Shown: positions 53,021 to 61,969 of the stretch, piece by piece
How positions within the stretch are numbered: position 1 is the stretch's first letter
Layout of the letters: every line of letters starts with the position of its first letter
Source: Dyella caseinilytica
Lineage (GTDB): Bacteria; Pseudomonadota; Gammaproteobacteria; Xanthomonadales; Rhodanobacteraceae
Reading direction: 5' to 3'
Length of the DNA: 64,000 bases
NCBI RefSeq assembly: GCF_016865235.1
Contig: NZ_CP064030.1
Span: forward strand, 3,782,001-3,846,000
Program-made: the position numbers and the translations under genes
The notes under the pieces: generated by a model
The model's database searches: none
What the model was told of the DNA's origin: nothing
Seen by the model: only the letters and a program-made list of their open reading frames with translations

Positions 53021-53992
53021 TCACTGTGTTTGGGCCGTGGGCATGGCAGCCATGCCGCTCGAATCATGACCGGAGCCCATGGCCCCTTCTTCACCGCTTG
53101 GCGCAGCGGATTTGTTATCCACACAAACACTGCCGGCCGGCACGCAATTGCCCATGATCGCCATGAACAGCCCAGGCGCCACGCCGTCGTAGTAATGCAC
53201 CGGCACGTTTTCGCTGTTCTGCGCCAATTTCACATATTCATCACGACTCAGCTCGCCGCTGCCCGCCTTCACCTTCTGCACCCACTGCGCGAAATCGCTT
53301 TCGCTCAGGCCGTGGAAGATGAAGTTCATATGAGAGAAGCCATCACCGCTGAAATTCGCCGAAAAACCGTCGAACTGCCCTGGCTTGTTGATCACGGCCT
53401 GCAGCTGGGTTTCCATGCCTGGCATGGCGTAAATCTGGCCGGCGAGCGCAGGGATAAAGAACGAGTTCATCACTGTCGAGGCAGTGATTCTGAATTGGAT
53501 AGGCCGATCCACCGGCGCGGCCAGTTCATTCACCACCGCCATGTTCTGCTCGGGGTAGATGAATAGCCACTTCCAGTCCAGCGCCACCACATCCACCTCC
53601 AGCGGCTTGACGTCTGCAGGTATCGGCTTACCTGCCGCGATGCGATCCAGCGGCCGGTAGGGGTCGAGCTTGTGTGTGCTGACCCAGGTCAGCGCACCGA
53701 GCGCGATGATGATCAGCAGCGGTGCCGACCAGATCAGCAACTCCAGCATGGTGGAGTGATCCCAGTCCGGATCGTGGCGCGCCTTCTTATTTGATGCCCG
53801 GTAACGCCATGCAAACACCAAGGCCATGATGATCACCGGCACCACGATCAGCAGCATCAAGATCAGCGAACTGATGATCAGATCGCGCTGCTGCAACGCC
53901 AGATCGCCGGATGGCGACATAAGCACCGTATGGCATCCCGAAAGCGGGACAAGGCCAAGCAGGAGCAGTCTTCGGAGAGCCTTCATGGACAT
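53021..53992 (-). CDS. cyoA: Cytochrome bo3 ubiquinol oxidase subunit II
   Basis: About 323 residues. It has a lipoprotein-like signal (LLLLGLVPLSGC) and two membrane helices (LIISSLILMLLIVVPVIIMA; LLIWSAPLLIIIALGALTW). A periplasmic cupredoxin-like domain without the CuA ligands follows, as in quinol oxidases (VDVVALDWKWLFIYPEQN, FFIPALAGQIYAMPGMETQL, FSGDGFSHMNFIFHGL). The tail after residue 285 is rich in Gly, Ser, Met and His and is not part of the usual core. Starts at 53992 and 53986 are equivalent. It is the first gene of cyoABCD-surf1. Confidence 0.95.
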   Translation of the reverse strand: MSMKALRRLLLLGLVPLSGCHTVLMSPSGDLALQQRDLIISSLILMLLIVVPVIIMALVFAWRYRASNKKARHDPDWDHSTMLELLIWSAPLLIIIALGALTWVSTHKLDPYRPLDRIAAGKPIPADVKPLEVDVVALDWKWLFIYPEQNMAVVNELAAPVDRPIQFRITASTVMNSFFIPALAGQIYAMPGMETQLQAVINKPGQFDGFSANFSGDGFSHMNFIFHGLSESDFAQWVQKVKAGSGELSRDEYVKLAQNSENVPVHYYDGVAPGLFMAIMGNCVPAGSVCVDNKSAAPSGEEGAMGSGHDSSGMAAMPTAQTQ

Positions 53993-54299
53993 AACCGGCG
54001 ACGCAACTGAAAAAGGAAAGGGGTACTGCTTGCGGGAACAAGGTACGCCGAACTGCAGGCCACGTGCAATTGTTCTGATCACTTTCGCGTGCAACAACCA
54101 ACTCTGCACGTTCCCACCGGACGCAAATATGTAAAAAAAGCGCACGGTTTGTACGATTCTCGCATTCGATCGCAAAGTCACGCGACATTTTGCCCTCCTT
54201 TGCGCGCGGCACAGCAAAGCTATCGCGGCGACTCTAGCCATCACGCTGCGACAGTGCCATGCTGTACCTGCCGCACCCTCCCTTGACCGAGCAACGACG
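53993..54299. promoter_or_regulatory. Divergent control region of cyoABCD and the MFS gene
   Basis: This 307-bp gap between two divergent starts holds no gene. It has an A7 tract at 54133-54139 and AT-rich patches that could contain the cyo promoter. I could not pick out a convincing FNR, ArcA or Fur box by eye. Confidence 0.4.
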
Positions 54300-55631
54300 A
54301 TGTCGACGACGTTTGAGGATCAGCGCGAACCGGGCGATTTCAGCCATGAAGACATTGGCCGTATCCACGCCCAGGCCAAGGTGGCGCCGGGCGAGATCGC
54401 CATCGGCGTGGTAATCGGGCGGACGTCCGAATACTTCGATTTCTTCGTCTTCGGCATCGCCTGCGTGCTGGTATTCCCGACGGTATTCTTCCCCTTCGAG
54501 AGCCGCCTCGACGGCATGCTGCTGTCCTTCGCGATCTTCTCCCTGGCGTTCATCGCCCGTCCGTTCGGCACCACACTGTTCATGACGGCCCAGCGGCGCT
54601 GGAGCCGCGGCACCAAGCTCACCATTGCGCTGTTCCTGCTCGGTAGCGCCACCGCGGGCATGGCCTTCCTGCCCGGCTATGGCGTGATCGGCAGCTGGGC
54701 CATCGGCCTGCTCGCCTTCTTCCGTTTCCTGCAGGGTATTGCGCTGGGCGGATCGTGGGATGGCCTGCCTTCCCTGCTTGCCCTCAACACGCCACCGGAG
54801 CGACGTGGCTGGTACGCGATGCTGGGACAACTCAGCGCACCGATCGGCTTCATGATCGCCAGTGCATTGTTTCTGTTCCTGCATGCGGAACTCGCCCAAG
54901 ACGATTTTATTGACTGGGGCTGGCGCTATCCGTTCTTCGTCGCCTTCGCCATCAACGTCGTAGCGTTGTTCGCGCGCCTGCGTCTGGTCGTCACCGAGGA
55001 ATACACGCGCGCCATGGAAGAGCGCGAGCTGGAGCCGATCGGCATCATTCCGATGATCGAGCGACAAGGCTACAACATCTTCGTCGGCGCCTTTGCCGCG
55101 TTGGCGAGCTATGCGTTATTCCATCTGGTCTCGATCTTTCCACTGTCGTGGATCACGCTCGGCACGACACAATCGGTCAACGAAGTACTGGCAGTACAAA
55201 TCGTCGGTGCGGTTGCCGGCATTTTCGGCATCATTGCATCCGGCATCGTCGCTGATCGCATCGGCCGGCGTACAACGCTGGGAACCGCCGCAGCGCTGAT
55301 CGGTGTCTTTGCGCTGTTCGCGCCATGGTTGCTTGGCGGCGGCAAGGCTGCACAAGATGCCTTCATCCTGATCGGATTCCTGTTGCTCGGTTTCTCTTAC
55401 GGGCAGGCAGCAGGCAGTGTGACCTCAAACTTTGAAATACATCTTCGCTATACCGGCGCGGCCTTGACCTCCGATTTCGCCTGGCTCATCGGTGCGGGAT
55501 TCGCGCCACTCGTGGCGCTTGGCCTGTCTGCGCGCTTCGGCCTCGTTGCGGTAAGCGTGTACCTGCTCTCAGGCGTCGCATGCACGTTGCTCGCGCTGCG
55601 CGTAAATCGGGCGCTGGCGGCAAAGGAATAA
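54300..55631 (+). CDS. MFS transporter of the metabolite:H+ symporter type
   Basis: A 443-residue inner-membrane transporter with 12 predicted helices. VIGRTSEYFDFFVFGIACVL matches the first-helix motif of metabolite:H+ symporters (ShiA/ProP/KgtP group), LAFIARPFGTTLF the loop motif, and LQGIALGGSWDG the fifth-helix motif. DRIGRRTTLG is the second-half counterpart of the MFS signature. The substrate is unknown; small organic acids or osmolytes are typical. It is the only gene on its transcript and is divergent from cyoA. A GC stem (55720-55739) follows. Confidence 0.87.
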   Translation: MSTTFEDQREPGDFSHEDIGRIHAQAKVAPGEIAIGVVIGRTSEYFDFFVFGIACVLVFPTVFFPFESRLDGMLLSFAIFSLAFIARPFGTTLFMTAQRRWSRGTKLTIALFLLGSATAGMAFLPGYGVIGSWAIGLLAFFRFLQGIALGGSWDGLPSLLALNTPPERRGWYAMLGQLSAPIGFMIASALFLFLHAELAQDDFIDWGWRYPFFVAFAINVVALFARLRLVVTEEYTRAMEERELEPIGIIPMIERQGYNIFVGAFAALASYALFHLVSIFPLSWITLGTTQSVNEVLAVQIVGAVAGIFGIIASGIVADRIGRRTTLGTAAALIGVFALFAPWLLGGGKAAQDAFILIGFLLLGFSYGQAAGSVTSNFEIHLRYTGAALTSDFAWLIGAGFAPLVALGLSARFGLVAVSVYLLSGVACTLLALRVNRALAAKE

Positions 55632-55719
55632 GCACGTTGCCCGGTCGTTATGTAGTCGCCTGCATAGCCCATCGAACGCTGCTTCTCATCAGAATGTGAT
55701 GCCTATGTGAAGACGTCTG

Positions 55720-55739
55720 GACGGCCAAATCTGGCCGTC
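55720..55739. terminator. GC hairpin between the MFS gene and napE
   Basis: GACGGCCA (55720-55727) pairs perfectly with TGGCCGTC (55732-55739) around the loop AATC. It could end the MFS transcript or shape the nap leader. No T-run is present, and no clear FNR box was seen in the remaining gap. Confidence 0.5.
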
Positions 55740-55799
55740 TGCACTATTCATGCGCACTTTTGCGCGTATGCTAAACGCAGACTGGGTGGGGAGCGGAGC

Positions 55800-55967
55800 A
55801 TGGATGAGGTATCCGTCGACAACCGTCGTCGCTGGGAAACCTGGGTATTCGTATTCCTGACCGTGGTACTCGCTCCGGTCGTCGCGGTTCTTTTTGTTAG
55901 CGCCTGGGGATTCACAGTGTGGATCTGGCAGATGTTCAACGGACCACCCGGTCCGGTGGGACATTGA
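55800..55967 (+). CDS. napE: Periplasmic nitrate reductase accessory protein NapE
   Basis: A 55-residue single-span membrane protein. RRWETWVFVFLTVVLAPVVA and the second hydrophobic part ending with VWIWQMFNGPPGP match the NapE/TorE family. GGAG before the ATG fixes the start. It is the first gene of napEFDABC, three bases ahead of napF. Its role is not settled in the family; it may assist the membrane quinol-oxidising branch. Confidence 0.9.
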   Translation: MDEVSVDNRRRWETWVFVFLTVVLAPVVAVLFVSAWGFTVWIWQMFNGPPGPVGH

Positions 55968-55970
55968 GCC

Positions 55971-56468
55971 ATGGACAACCTCAAGGCACGCCGCGCCTTC
56001 TTGTTTGGCCGCCGTGCTGCGACAGCAGCGGTACGGCCGCCGTGGTCGTTGCCCGAACAAGATTTCCTTGATCGCTGCACGCGCTGCAACGACTGCGTAA
56101 GAGCCTGCCCCACTCACATCATCGTCATCGGCGACGGTGGCTTTCCAGTCGTCGATTTCTCCCGTGGCGAATGCACCTTCTGCGGCAACTGCGCGAGCGC
56201 CTGCACCGCGGGTGCTGTTGATGCCGGTGATCAGACACCATGGCATCTGCAAATAACCGTCAGCAAACAGTGTCTCGCCAAGCACGACATTTTTTGCATG
56301 GCCTGCGTCGATGCCTGCCCAGAGCAAGCCATTCGCCTGCACTACGCCGCCTCGGTACCGACTCCGGAAATCGACACCTCACGTTGCACCGGTTGCGGCG
56401 CATGTATCGCGATCTGCCCGCCTCAGGCCATTTCCCTTCACCCTAGTGAAACGGTGACCACGCCATGA
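55971..56468 (+). CDS. napF: Ferredoxin-type protein NapF
   Basis: A 165-residue cytosolic iron-sulfur protein with three [4Fe-4S] motif sets: CTRCNDCVRACP, CTFCGNCASACT with the later CMACVDACP, and CTGCGACIAICP near the C-terminus. NapF interacts with the NapA precursor in the cytosol and is thought to help its cofactor loading. Its stop overlaps the napD ATG (ATGA). Confidence 0.94.
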   Translation: MDNLKARRAFLFGRRAATAAVRPPWSLPEQDFLDRCTRCNDCVRACPTHIIVIGDGGFPVVDFSRGECTFCGNCASACTAGAVDAGDQTPWHLQITVSKQCLAKHDIFCMACVDACPEQAIRLHYAASVPTPEIDTSRCTGCGACIAICPPQAISLHPSETVTTP

Positions 56469-56749
56469 GCAAGGAATGGCATATCACCAGTTTTATCGTC
56501 ACCGCGCGTCCCGAGCGGATCGCCGCAGTCATGGATGCTGCACTGAAACTCCCGCAGACCGAACTCGCCGTGCAGGAAGGTGCCCGGATGGTGCTGGTCA
56601 TGGAAGGTGAACACCGCGGCGACATCATGGATCGCGTCGATACGCTGCGCGATCTCGAAGGAGTCATCACCGTCAATCTCGTTTATCACCACGTTGAAGA
56701 CAAAGATTCTCTGGAAGAGGAGCTGCATGATGAGCGTCACACGACGTGA
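56465..56749 (+). CDS. napD: NapA signal-peptide-binding chaperone NapD
   Basis: A 94-residue cytosolic chaperone that binds the twin-arginine signal of NapA and holds back export until the molybdenum cofactor is in place. WHITSFIVTARPERIAAVMD and MDRVDTLRDLEGVITVNLVY fit the NapD ferredoxin-like fold. The acidic tail overlaps the napA start by 20 bases, consistent with coupled translation of chaperone and client. Confidence 0.93.
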   Translation: MSKEWHITSFIVTARPERIAAVMDAALKLPQTELAVQEGARMVLVMEGEHRGDIMDRVDTLRDLEGVITVNLVYHHVEDKDSLEEELHDERHTT

Positions 56750-59219
56750 ATTCGTCAAGCTGACCGCCGCCACCACCGCCGCTGCCGCCGCCGGCATTGC
56801 GTTTCCGGCGGGCGCACAGTTGGCGAATCCGGAGTCATCCACATTGCAGTGGGCCAAAGCGCCCTGTCGCTTTTGCGGAACCGGCTGTGGTGTCAATGTC
56901 GCCGTCAAAGATGGCCGCGTGGTCGCCACGCATGGCGATGAACTATGCGAAGTCAATCGCGGCATCAACTGCGTGAAGGGCTACTTCCTCTCCAAGATCA
57001 TGTATGGCAAGGATCGACTGACCAAACCGCTGCTGCGTAAAAAGAATGGCATCTACGACAAGCATGGCGATTTCGTCGAAGTGAGCTGGGACGAAGCCTT
57101 CGACCTGATGGCCGAAAAGTGCAAGCAGGTACTCAAGGACAAAGGTCCCACGGCTATCGGCATGTTCGGCTCCGGACAATGGACGATCTGGGAGGGCTAT
57201 GCCGGCAACAAGCTGATGAAGGCCGGCTTCCGCTCCAACAATATCGACCCCAATGCGCGTCACTGCATGGCCTCGGCCGTCATGGGCTTCATGCGCACGT
57301 TCGGCGCGGACGAGCCGATGGGTTGCTACAACGACATCGAAGCCGCCGACGCCTTCGTGCTATGGGGCTCGAACATGGCGGAGATGCACCCCATCCTGTG
57401 GACACGCGTGACCGATCGGCGTCTGTCCAATCCCAAGGTAAAGGTGGCTGTGCTTTCCACCTTCCAGCATCGTTCGTTCGACCTTGCCGACATTCCGATC
57501 GTGTTTACGCCGCAAACCGATCTGATCATCCTCAATTACATCGCCAACACCATCATCAGCAGCGGGCGCGTCAACCAGGACTTCGTCGGCAAGCACGTGC
57601 GCTTCATGCTCGGCAACACCGACATCGGCTACGGACTGCGCCCTGACAATCCGCTGGAGCTGAAGGCCAAGAACGCCAAAGATCCAGGCGGCGGCCAGCC
57701 GATGACATACGAGCAATTCGCTGAGTTCGTCAAACCGTACACGCTTGAATATGCCTCCAAACACGCCAACGTGGACGAAGCCTGGCTCAAGCAACTGGCT
57801 GAGCTGTATGCCGATCCCAACATCAAGGTGACGAGCTTCTGGACCATGGGTTTCAATCAACACACGCGCGGCGTGTGGGCCAACAACATGGTCTACAACA
57901 TCCATTTGCTGACCGGGAAAATCGCCACGCCGGGCAACAGTCCATTCTCACTGACCGGCCAGCCTTCCGCCTGCGGCACCGCACGCGAAGTCGGGACGTT
58001 CTCACACCGACTGCCCGCTGATCTGGTCGTTACCAATCCGAAGCATCGCGAGGAAGCCGAACACATCTGGAAACTGCCGGCGGGCACGATCATCGGTGAA
58101 GTGGGTTATCACGCCGTGCAGCAGAATCGCATGCTCAAGGACGGCAAGCTCAACTGGTACTGGGTGCAGTGCAATAACAACATGCAGGCGGCAGCCAACC
58201 TGGACGAGGAAACCTATCCCGGCTATCGCAATCCCGACTGCTTCGTGATTGTCTCCGACGCCTACCCCACCGTGACCTGCGAAGCGGCAGACTTGGTGCT
58301 CCCTGCTGCCATGTGGGTGGAAAAAGAAGGCGCTTACGGCAACGCCGAGCGCCGCACGCAATTCTGGCATCAGATGGTGCAGGCACCTGATGACGCGCGC
58401 TCGGATCTTTGGCAACTCGTCGAATTTTCCAAGCGCTTCAAGATCGAGGACGTCTGGCCGGAAGAGTTGATTGCCAAGATGCCGGAAGTCCGCGGCAAGA
58501 CGCTCTACGACGTGCTGTATCGCAACGGTAATGTCGACAAATTCCCGTTGGAGCAATGCGACCCGGCTTATGCCAACAACGAAGCCAAAGCCTTCGGCTT
58601 CTATATTCAGAAAGGACTGTTCGAGGAATACGCTGCATTCGGCCGCGGCCACGGCCACGACCTGGCACCATTCGACATGTACCACAAAGCGCACGGCTTA
58701 CGCTGGCCGGTGGTCAACGGCAAGGAAACGTTGTGGCGCTACAAGGAGGGCAGCGACCCTTACGTCAAACCGGGTACTGACTGGGATTTCTACGGCAATC
58801 CTGATGGCAAAGCCGTGATCTGGGCATTGCCTTACGAACCGCCCGCCGAATCGCCCGATGCGGAGTACGACCTGTGGCTGAGCACCGGGCGCGTGCTGGA
58901 GCACTGGCACTCCGGTTCGATGACCATGCGCGTGCCGGAGCTTTACAAGTCCTTTCCATCGGCAGTGTGCTTCATGCATCCGGACGATGCGCAGAAGCGT
59001 GGACTGCGACGCGGCGATGAGGTGCGCATCGTTTCACGGCGCGGCGAGATGTTATCTCGCGTAGAAACACGCGGACGTGATCGCGTCCCGGTCGGCCTGG
59101 TATTCGTACCCTGGTTCGATGCGGCCCAGTTGATCAACAAGGCCACGCTCGACGCGACCGATCCCATCTCCAAACAGACCGACTACAAGAAGTGCGCCGT
59201 TAAAGTCCTTAAAGTCTGA
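56730..59219 (+). CDS. napA: Periplasmic nitrate reductase catalytic subunit
   Basis: The Mo-bis-MGD enzyme of the periplasm that reduces nitrate to nitrite, 829 residues, normal for NapA. The Tat signal is SVTRREFVKLTAA followed by an Ala-rich helix. The [4Fe-4S] ligands are in CRFCGTGC (about 46-53) and GINCVKG (about 80). ARHCMASAVMGFM holds the Mo-coordinating Cys (about 179). FGADEPMGCYNDIEAAD, QPSACGTAREVG and AEYDLWLSTGRVLEHWHSGS continue the family pattern. The ATG at 56730 is preferred to one three bases earlier because of its spacing from AGGAG. Confidence 0.97.
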   Translation: MSVTRREFVKLTAATTAAAAAGIAFPAGAQLANPESSTLQWAKAPCRFCGTGCGVNVAVKDGRVVATHGDELCEVNRGINCVKGYFLSKIMYGKDRLTKPLLRKKNGIYDKHGDFVEVSWDEAFDLMAEKCKQVLKDKGPTAIGMFGSGQWTIWEGYAGNKLMKAGFRSNNIDPNARHCMASAVMGFMRTFGADEPMGCYNDIEAADAFVLWGSNMAEMHPILWTRVTDRRLSNPKVKVAVLSTFQHRSFDLADIPIVFTPQTDLIILNYIANTIISSGRVNQDFVGKHVRFMLGNTDIGYGLRPDNPLELKAKNAKDPGGGQPMTYEQFAEFVKPYTLEYASKHANVDEAWLKQLAELYADPNIKVTSFWTMGFNQHTRGVWANNMVYNIHLLTGKIATPGNSPFSLTGQPSACGTAREVGTFSHRLPADLVVTNPKHREEAEHIWKLPAGTIIGEVGYHAVQQNRMLKDGKLNWYWVQCNNNMQAAANLDEETYPGYRNPDCFVIVSDAYPTVTCEAADLVLPAAMWVEKEGAYGNAERRTQFWHQMVQAPDDARSDLWQLVEFSKRFKIEDVWPEELIAKMPEVRGKTLYDVLYRNGNVDKFPLEQCDPAYANNEAKAFGFYIQKGLFEEYAAFGRGHGHDLAPFDMYHKAHGLRWPVVNGKETLWRYKEGSDPYVKPGTDWDFYGNPDGKAVIWALPYEPPAESPDAEYDLWLSTGRVLEHWHSGSMTMRVPELYKSFPSAVCFMHPDDAQKRGLRRGDEVRIVSRRGEMLSRVETRGRDRVPVGLVFVPWFDAAQLINKATLDATDPISKQTDYKKCAVKVLKV

Positions 59220-59229
59220 GGAACATGCC

Positions 59230-59817
59230 ATGCGTAGTGCGCTGTTCTGGATCATCGCCGTGTTTCTCGTTGGCACGTTGATCGTGGTCACGATGCTACC
59301 TCACATCCATCACGAGGAGACCGCGACGCAAAGTCCGCCCGCTTCCGCACAAAGCGCACCGGTGGCGAGGCAAGTGGCGTCGAGAGCGACCGTGCCACCG
59401 GAAACCAATACCCCGGTTGCTACCAACCTCGACGCATTGCGCCGCGGCATCCCGATCAACCAGGAAGCTATGCCACTGCCAATGGCAGCTGTCGAAAACA
59501 ACGACGTGCCGCGCGAACGCAACTATCCGATGCAGCCACCCACCATTCCGCACAGCATCGACAATTATCAGGTGGACAAGAACTACAACCGCTGCCTGAT
59601 GTGTCACACGCGTGCCAACGCTGCAAAATTCAACGCACCCGCCATCGCCGCTTCGCACTATGTAACGCGCGAGGGCCAGGTACTCGCACAAATCTCGCCG
59701 CGCCGTTATTTCTGCACGCAATGCCATGTCCCACAGACCAACGCCAAGCCTCTGGTAGGTAACACCTATCAATACGACACCGCGGTGATTCAGGCCGCCG
59801 CCAAGAACGGGCAATGA
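59230..59817 (+). CDS. napB: Dihaem cytochrome c subunit NapB
   Basis: The electron-transfer partner of NapA in the periplasm, 195 residues. It has an N-terminal membrane/signal segment (ALFWIIAVFLVGTLIVVTML) and two haem motifs, CLMCH (about 121) and CTQCH (about 162). NapB hallmarks are IPHSIDNYQVDKNYNRCLMC and ISPRRYFCTQCHVPQT. A long Pro/Ala/Thr-rich linker separates the signal from the haem part. It follows napA after 10 bases and precedes napC after nine. Confidence 0.94.
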   Translation: MRSALFWIIAVFLVGTLIVVTMLPHIHHEETATQSPPASAQSAPVARQVASRATVPPETNTPVATNLDALRRGIPINQEAMPLPMAAVENNDVPRERNYPMQPPTIPHSIDNYQVDKNYNRCLMCHTRANAAKFNAPAIAASHYVTREGQVLAQISPRRYFCTQCHVPQTNAKPLVGNTYQYDTAVIQAAAKNGQ

Positions 59818-59826
59818 GGCACCGAC

Positions 59827-60435
59827 ATGCGCGCCTTCCTCCGCAAATGCTGGCAGATCCTTTCCACGCCAAGCCTCCATTTCAGCCTTGGTTTTCTTAC
59901 CTTGTGCGGTTTCGTCGCAGGCATCCTGTTCTGGGGCGCCTTCAATACGGCGCTCGAATACTCCACGACCGAAAAATTCTGCGTCTCCTGCCATGAAATG
60001 CATGACAACGTGTATCAGGATCTGAAAACGACCATCCACTGGTCCAACCGGTCCGGCGTTCGCGCCACCTGCGGCGACTGCCACGTACCACACGCATGGA
60101 CACCAAAAATTGCCCGCAAGATGCAGGCATCCAAGGAGGTGTGGGGATGGCTGTTCGGCACCATCGATACGCGGCAGAAATTCCTCGACAACCGGCTGGA
60201 ACTGGCCGAGCACGAATGGGCACGACTGAAGGCCAACGATTCGCTGGAATGCCGCAACTGCCACAACTTTGCTTCGATGGACTTCACCCGGCAAAGTCCG
60301 CGCGCTGCGGCGATTCACAAGGCGGCGCTGTCAGGCCCCAATCACCAGACCTGTATCGATTGCCATAAGGGCATTGCGCATCGATTACCGGACATGACGG
60401 GCATACCGCAAGGCTTTACCCCTCAGGTCGAGTAG
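59827..60435 (+). CDS. napC: Membrane-anchored tetrahaem quinol dehydrogenase NapC
   Basis: A NapC/NirT family cytochrome of 202 residues. It takes electrons from the quinol pool and passes them to NapB. One N-terminal helix (FSLGFLTLCGFVAGILFWG) is followed by four CxxCH sites: CVSCH, CGDCH, CRNCH and CIDCH. HEMHDNVYQDLKTTIHWSNR and GVRATCGDCHVPH are typical. It is the last clear gene of the nap operon; gluconokinase begins three bases later. Confidence 0.96.
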   Translation: MRAFLRKCWQILSTPSLHFSLGFLTLCGFVAGILFWGAFNTALEYSTTEKFCVSCHEMHDNVYQDLKTTIHWSNRSGVRATCGDCHVPHAWTPKIARKMQASKEVWGWLFGTIDTRQKFLDNRLELAEHEWARLKANDSLECRNCHNFASMDFTRQSPRAAAIHKAALSGPNHQTCIDCHKGIAHRLPDMTGIPQGFTPQVE

Positions 60436-60438
60436 CGC

Positions 60439-60999
60439 ATGCTTTCTATCCGGAAGCGGCCTCGCCACGAGATAGTTATGCCTGATGAAATGCACGCCCT
60501 CGTCGTCATGGGCGTTTCCGGTTGCGGCAAATCGACCGTGGCTTCGGCCATCTGCTCACGCACTCATGCGTCCCTGATCGAAGGCGACGACTTTCATCCC
60601 GCACAGAATGTCGAAAAGATGCGCGCGGGCATTCCGCTCACGGACAACGACAGGCAGGGTTGGCTGGAACGATTGGTGCGCGAAGCCAGTCATCGACTGG
60701 TCGCCGCGGAGCGTGTCGTACTGACATGCTCCGCGCTCAAACGTGACTATCGTGAGACGCTGCGGCGAGGCATTCCCGAACTCGGCTTCCTGTTTTTGGA
60801 ACTAAGCGAGGCTGAAGCAACGCAGCGCGTAGCCAGCCGCGCAGGACATTTCATGCCTGCCACGTTGGTGAAGAGCCAATTCCGCGATTTGGAACCACCC
60901 CGCCACGAAGCGCAGGTACTTACCGTTTCTGCGACCCGGTCACTCGCCAGCATCGTCGATGACGTCGTCCAATGGTGGCCGCTGCCGGAAAACCGTTGA
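60439..60999 (+). CDS. gntK: Gluconokinase
   Basis: A GntK/IdnK-type kinase phosphorylating gluconate to 6-phosphogluconate in the cytosol, up to 186 residues. VMGVSGCGKSTVASAI is the P-loop. EGDDFHPAQNVEKMRAGIPL is the gluconate-binding signature, then LTDNDRQGWL, CSALKRDYRE and ASRAGHFMPATLVKSQF. The start is uncertain: ATG at 60439 is adjacent to napC, while ATGs at 60478 and 60490 give a more typical N-terminus. No Shine-Dalgarno sequence decides it. Co-transcription with nap is possible from the spacing but functionally unexplained. Confidence 0.92.
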   Translation: MLSIRKRPRHEIVMPDEMHALVVMGVSGCGKSTVASAICSRTHASLIEGDDFHPAQNVEKMRAGIPLTDNDRQGWLERLVREASHRLVAAERVVLTCSALKRDYRETLRRGIPELGFLFLELSEAEATQRVASRAGHFMPATLVKSQFRDLEPPRHEAQVLTVSATRSLASIVDDVVQWWPLPENR

Positions 61000-61001
61000 G
61001 G

Positions 61002-61919
61002 CTACGGTTGCGTACATGCCTGTCGATGGCGCATCGGCCAAGGCACCCATTTCAGATTGACGCCAAACGTGCCCAGCACGATCAACGCCAGGCCCGCCAT
61101 CTGCAACGGCACCAGGCGGTGCCCGTAGATCAGGTAATCCAGCAATAGCGCAACCATCGGATACACGAAGGCCATCACCGCTATCGTCACCACCGGCAGA
61201 CGCGGATAGGACGAATAGAACAGCACATACACGATGCCGCTGTGAATCACGCCCAGCCCCACCAGCCATCCCCAGTGCCAACCCGCATGGAACACATCCG
61301 GACTGGAAAAGCCTGCCAACATCGCCACACCCACCCAGCACTGGATCATCACCAGCGCGAATGGGCGCTTCTTGCCTACCTGCCGGGACATCAGCAATGA
61401 CGCCCCACACAGCACTGCTGACAACAAAGTCAAACCGATGCCGGTGAGGTAATTCGCATCGGCGTTGCGCCATATGCGCAAAGGATCGGCTGAACAAACG
61501 ACACCCGCAAAGCCGATCAACGTCCAAAGCAGATCGGCGGGGCGCGTGCGCTCGCCCTGCAGCAACGCCGCCAATATCAGCATGACGAACGGAAAAAAGT
61601 GATAGACCATCGTCGCCACGCCGATCGACGAACGCGCCATACCGGCAAACAGCGCCACCCAGTTCAGCACCAGCAACACGCCACTGAGCAAGGCTCCGCG
61701 CAGCAGCACGCGATCCTGCAAGACGCCACGCAAATGCCCTCGCGCCAATCCCCAGGCAAGCAGAAACAAGCCGCCGAACAGGCAACGATAGAACACGGCG
61801 GTGACCGCATCTTCACCGCTTTCGTGGACGAACACACCCACGGAACCAATCAATAGCTCGCCAAGCAGCAAGGTGCCTAGCGCTGTGCGGCTGCCTTCCT
61901 GGGCCGATACCTGCGTCAT
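61002..61919 (-). CDS. EamA/DMT-family transporter
   Basis: A 305-residue inner-membrane protein with ten predicted helices in two EamA repeats (about 12-140 and 160-290). ESGEDAVTAVFYRCLFGGLF, WVALFAGMARSSIGVATMVY and the C-terminal LLLDYLIYGHRLVPLQMAG fit drug/metabolite exporters, which often export amino acids or related metabolites. It is transcribed divergently from a MocR-type regulator 50 bases away, a frequent pairing in which the regulator controls the exporter. It ends two bases from gntK on the opposite strand. Confidence 0.87.
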   Translation of the reverse strand: MTQVSAQEGSRTALGTLLLGELLIGSVGVFVHESGEDAVTAVFYRCLFGGLFLLAWGLARGHLRGVLQDRVLLRGALLSGVLLVLNWVALFAGMARSSIGVATMVYHFFPFVMLILAALLQGERTRPADLLWTLIGFAGVVCSADPLRIWRNADANYLTGIGLTLLSAVLCGASLLMSRQVGKKRPFALVMIQCWVGVAMLAGFSSPDVFHAGWHWGWLVGLGVIHSGIVYVLFYSSYPRLPVVTIAVMAFVYPMVALLLDYLIYGHRLVPLQMAGLALIVLGTFGVNLKWVPWPMRHRQACTQP

Positions 61920-61969
61920 GGTGCTTCCTCTCTCCGATGGGAGGCCAGCCTAGAACGGCCCACACAACC

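Noticed and set aside
55640..55799. FNR-type box upstream of napE
   Set aside because: No TTGAT-N4-ATCAA-like sequence could be found by eye, so anaerobic control of nap is not claimed.
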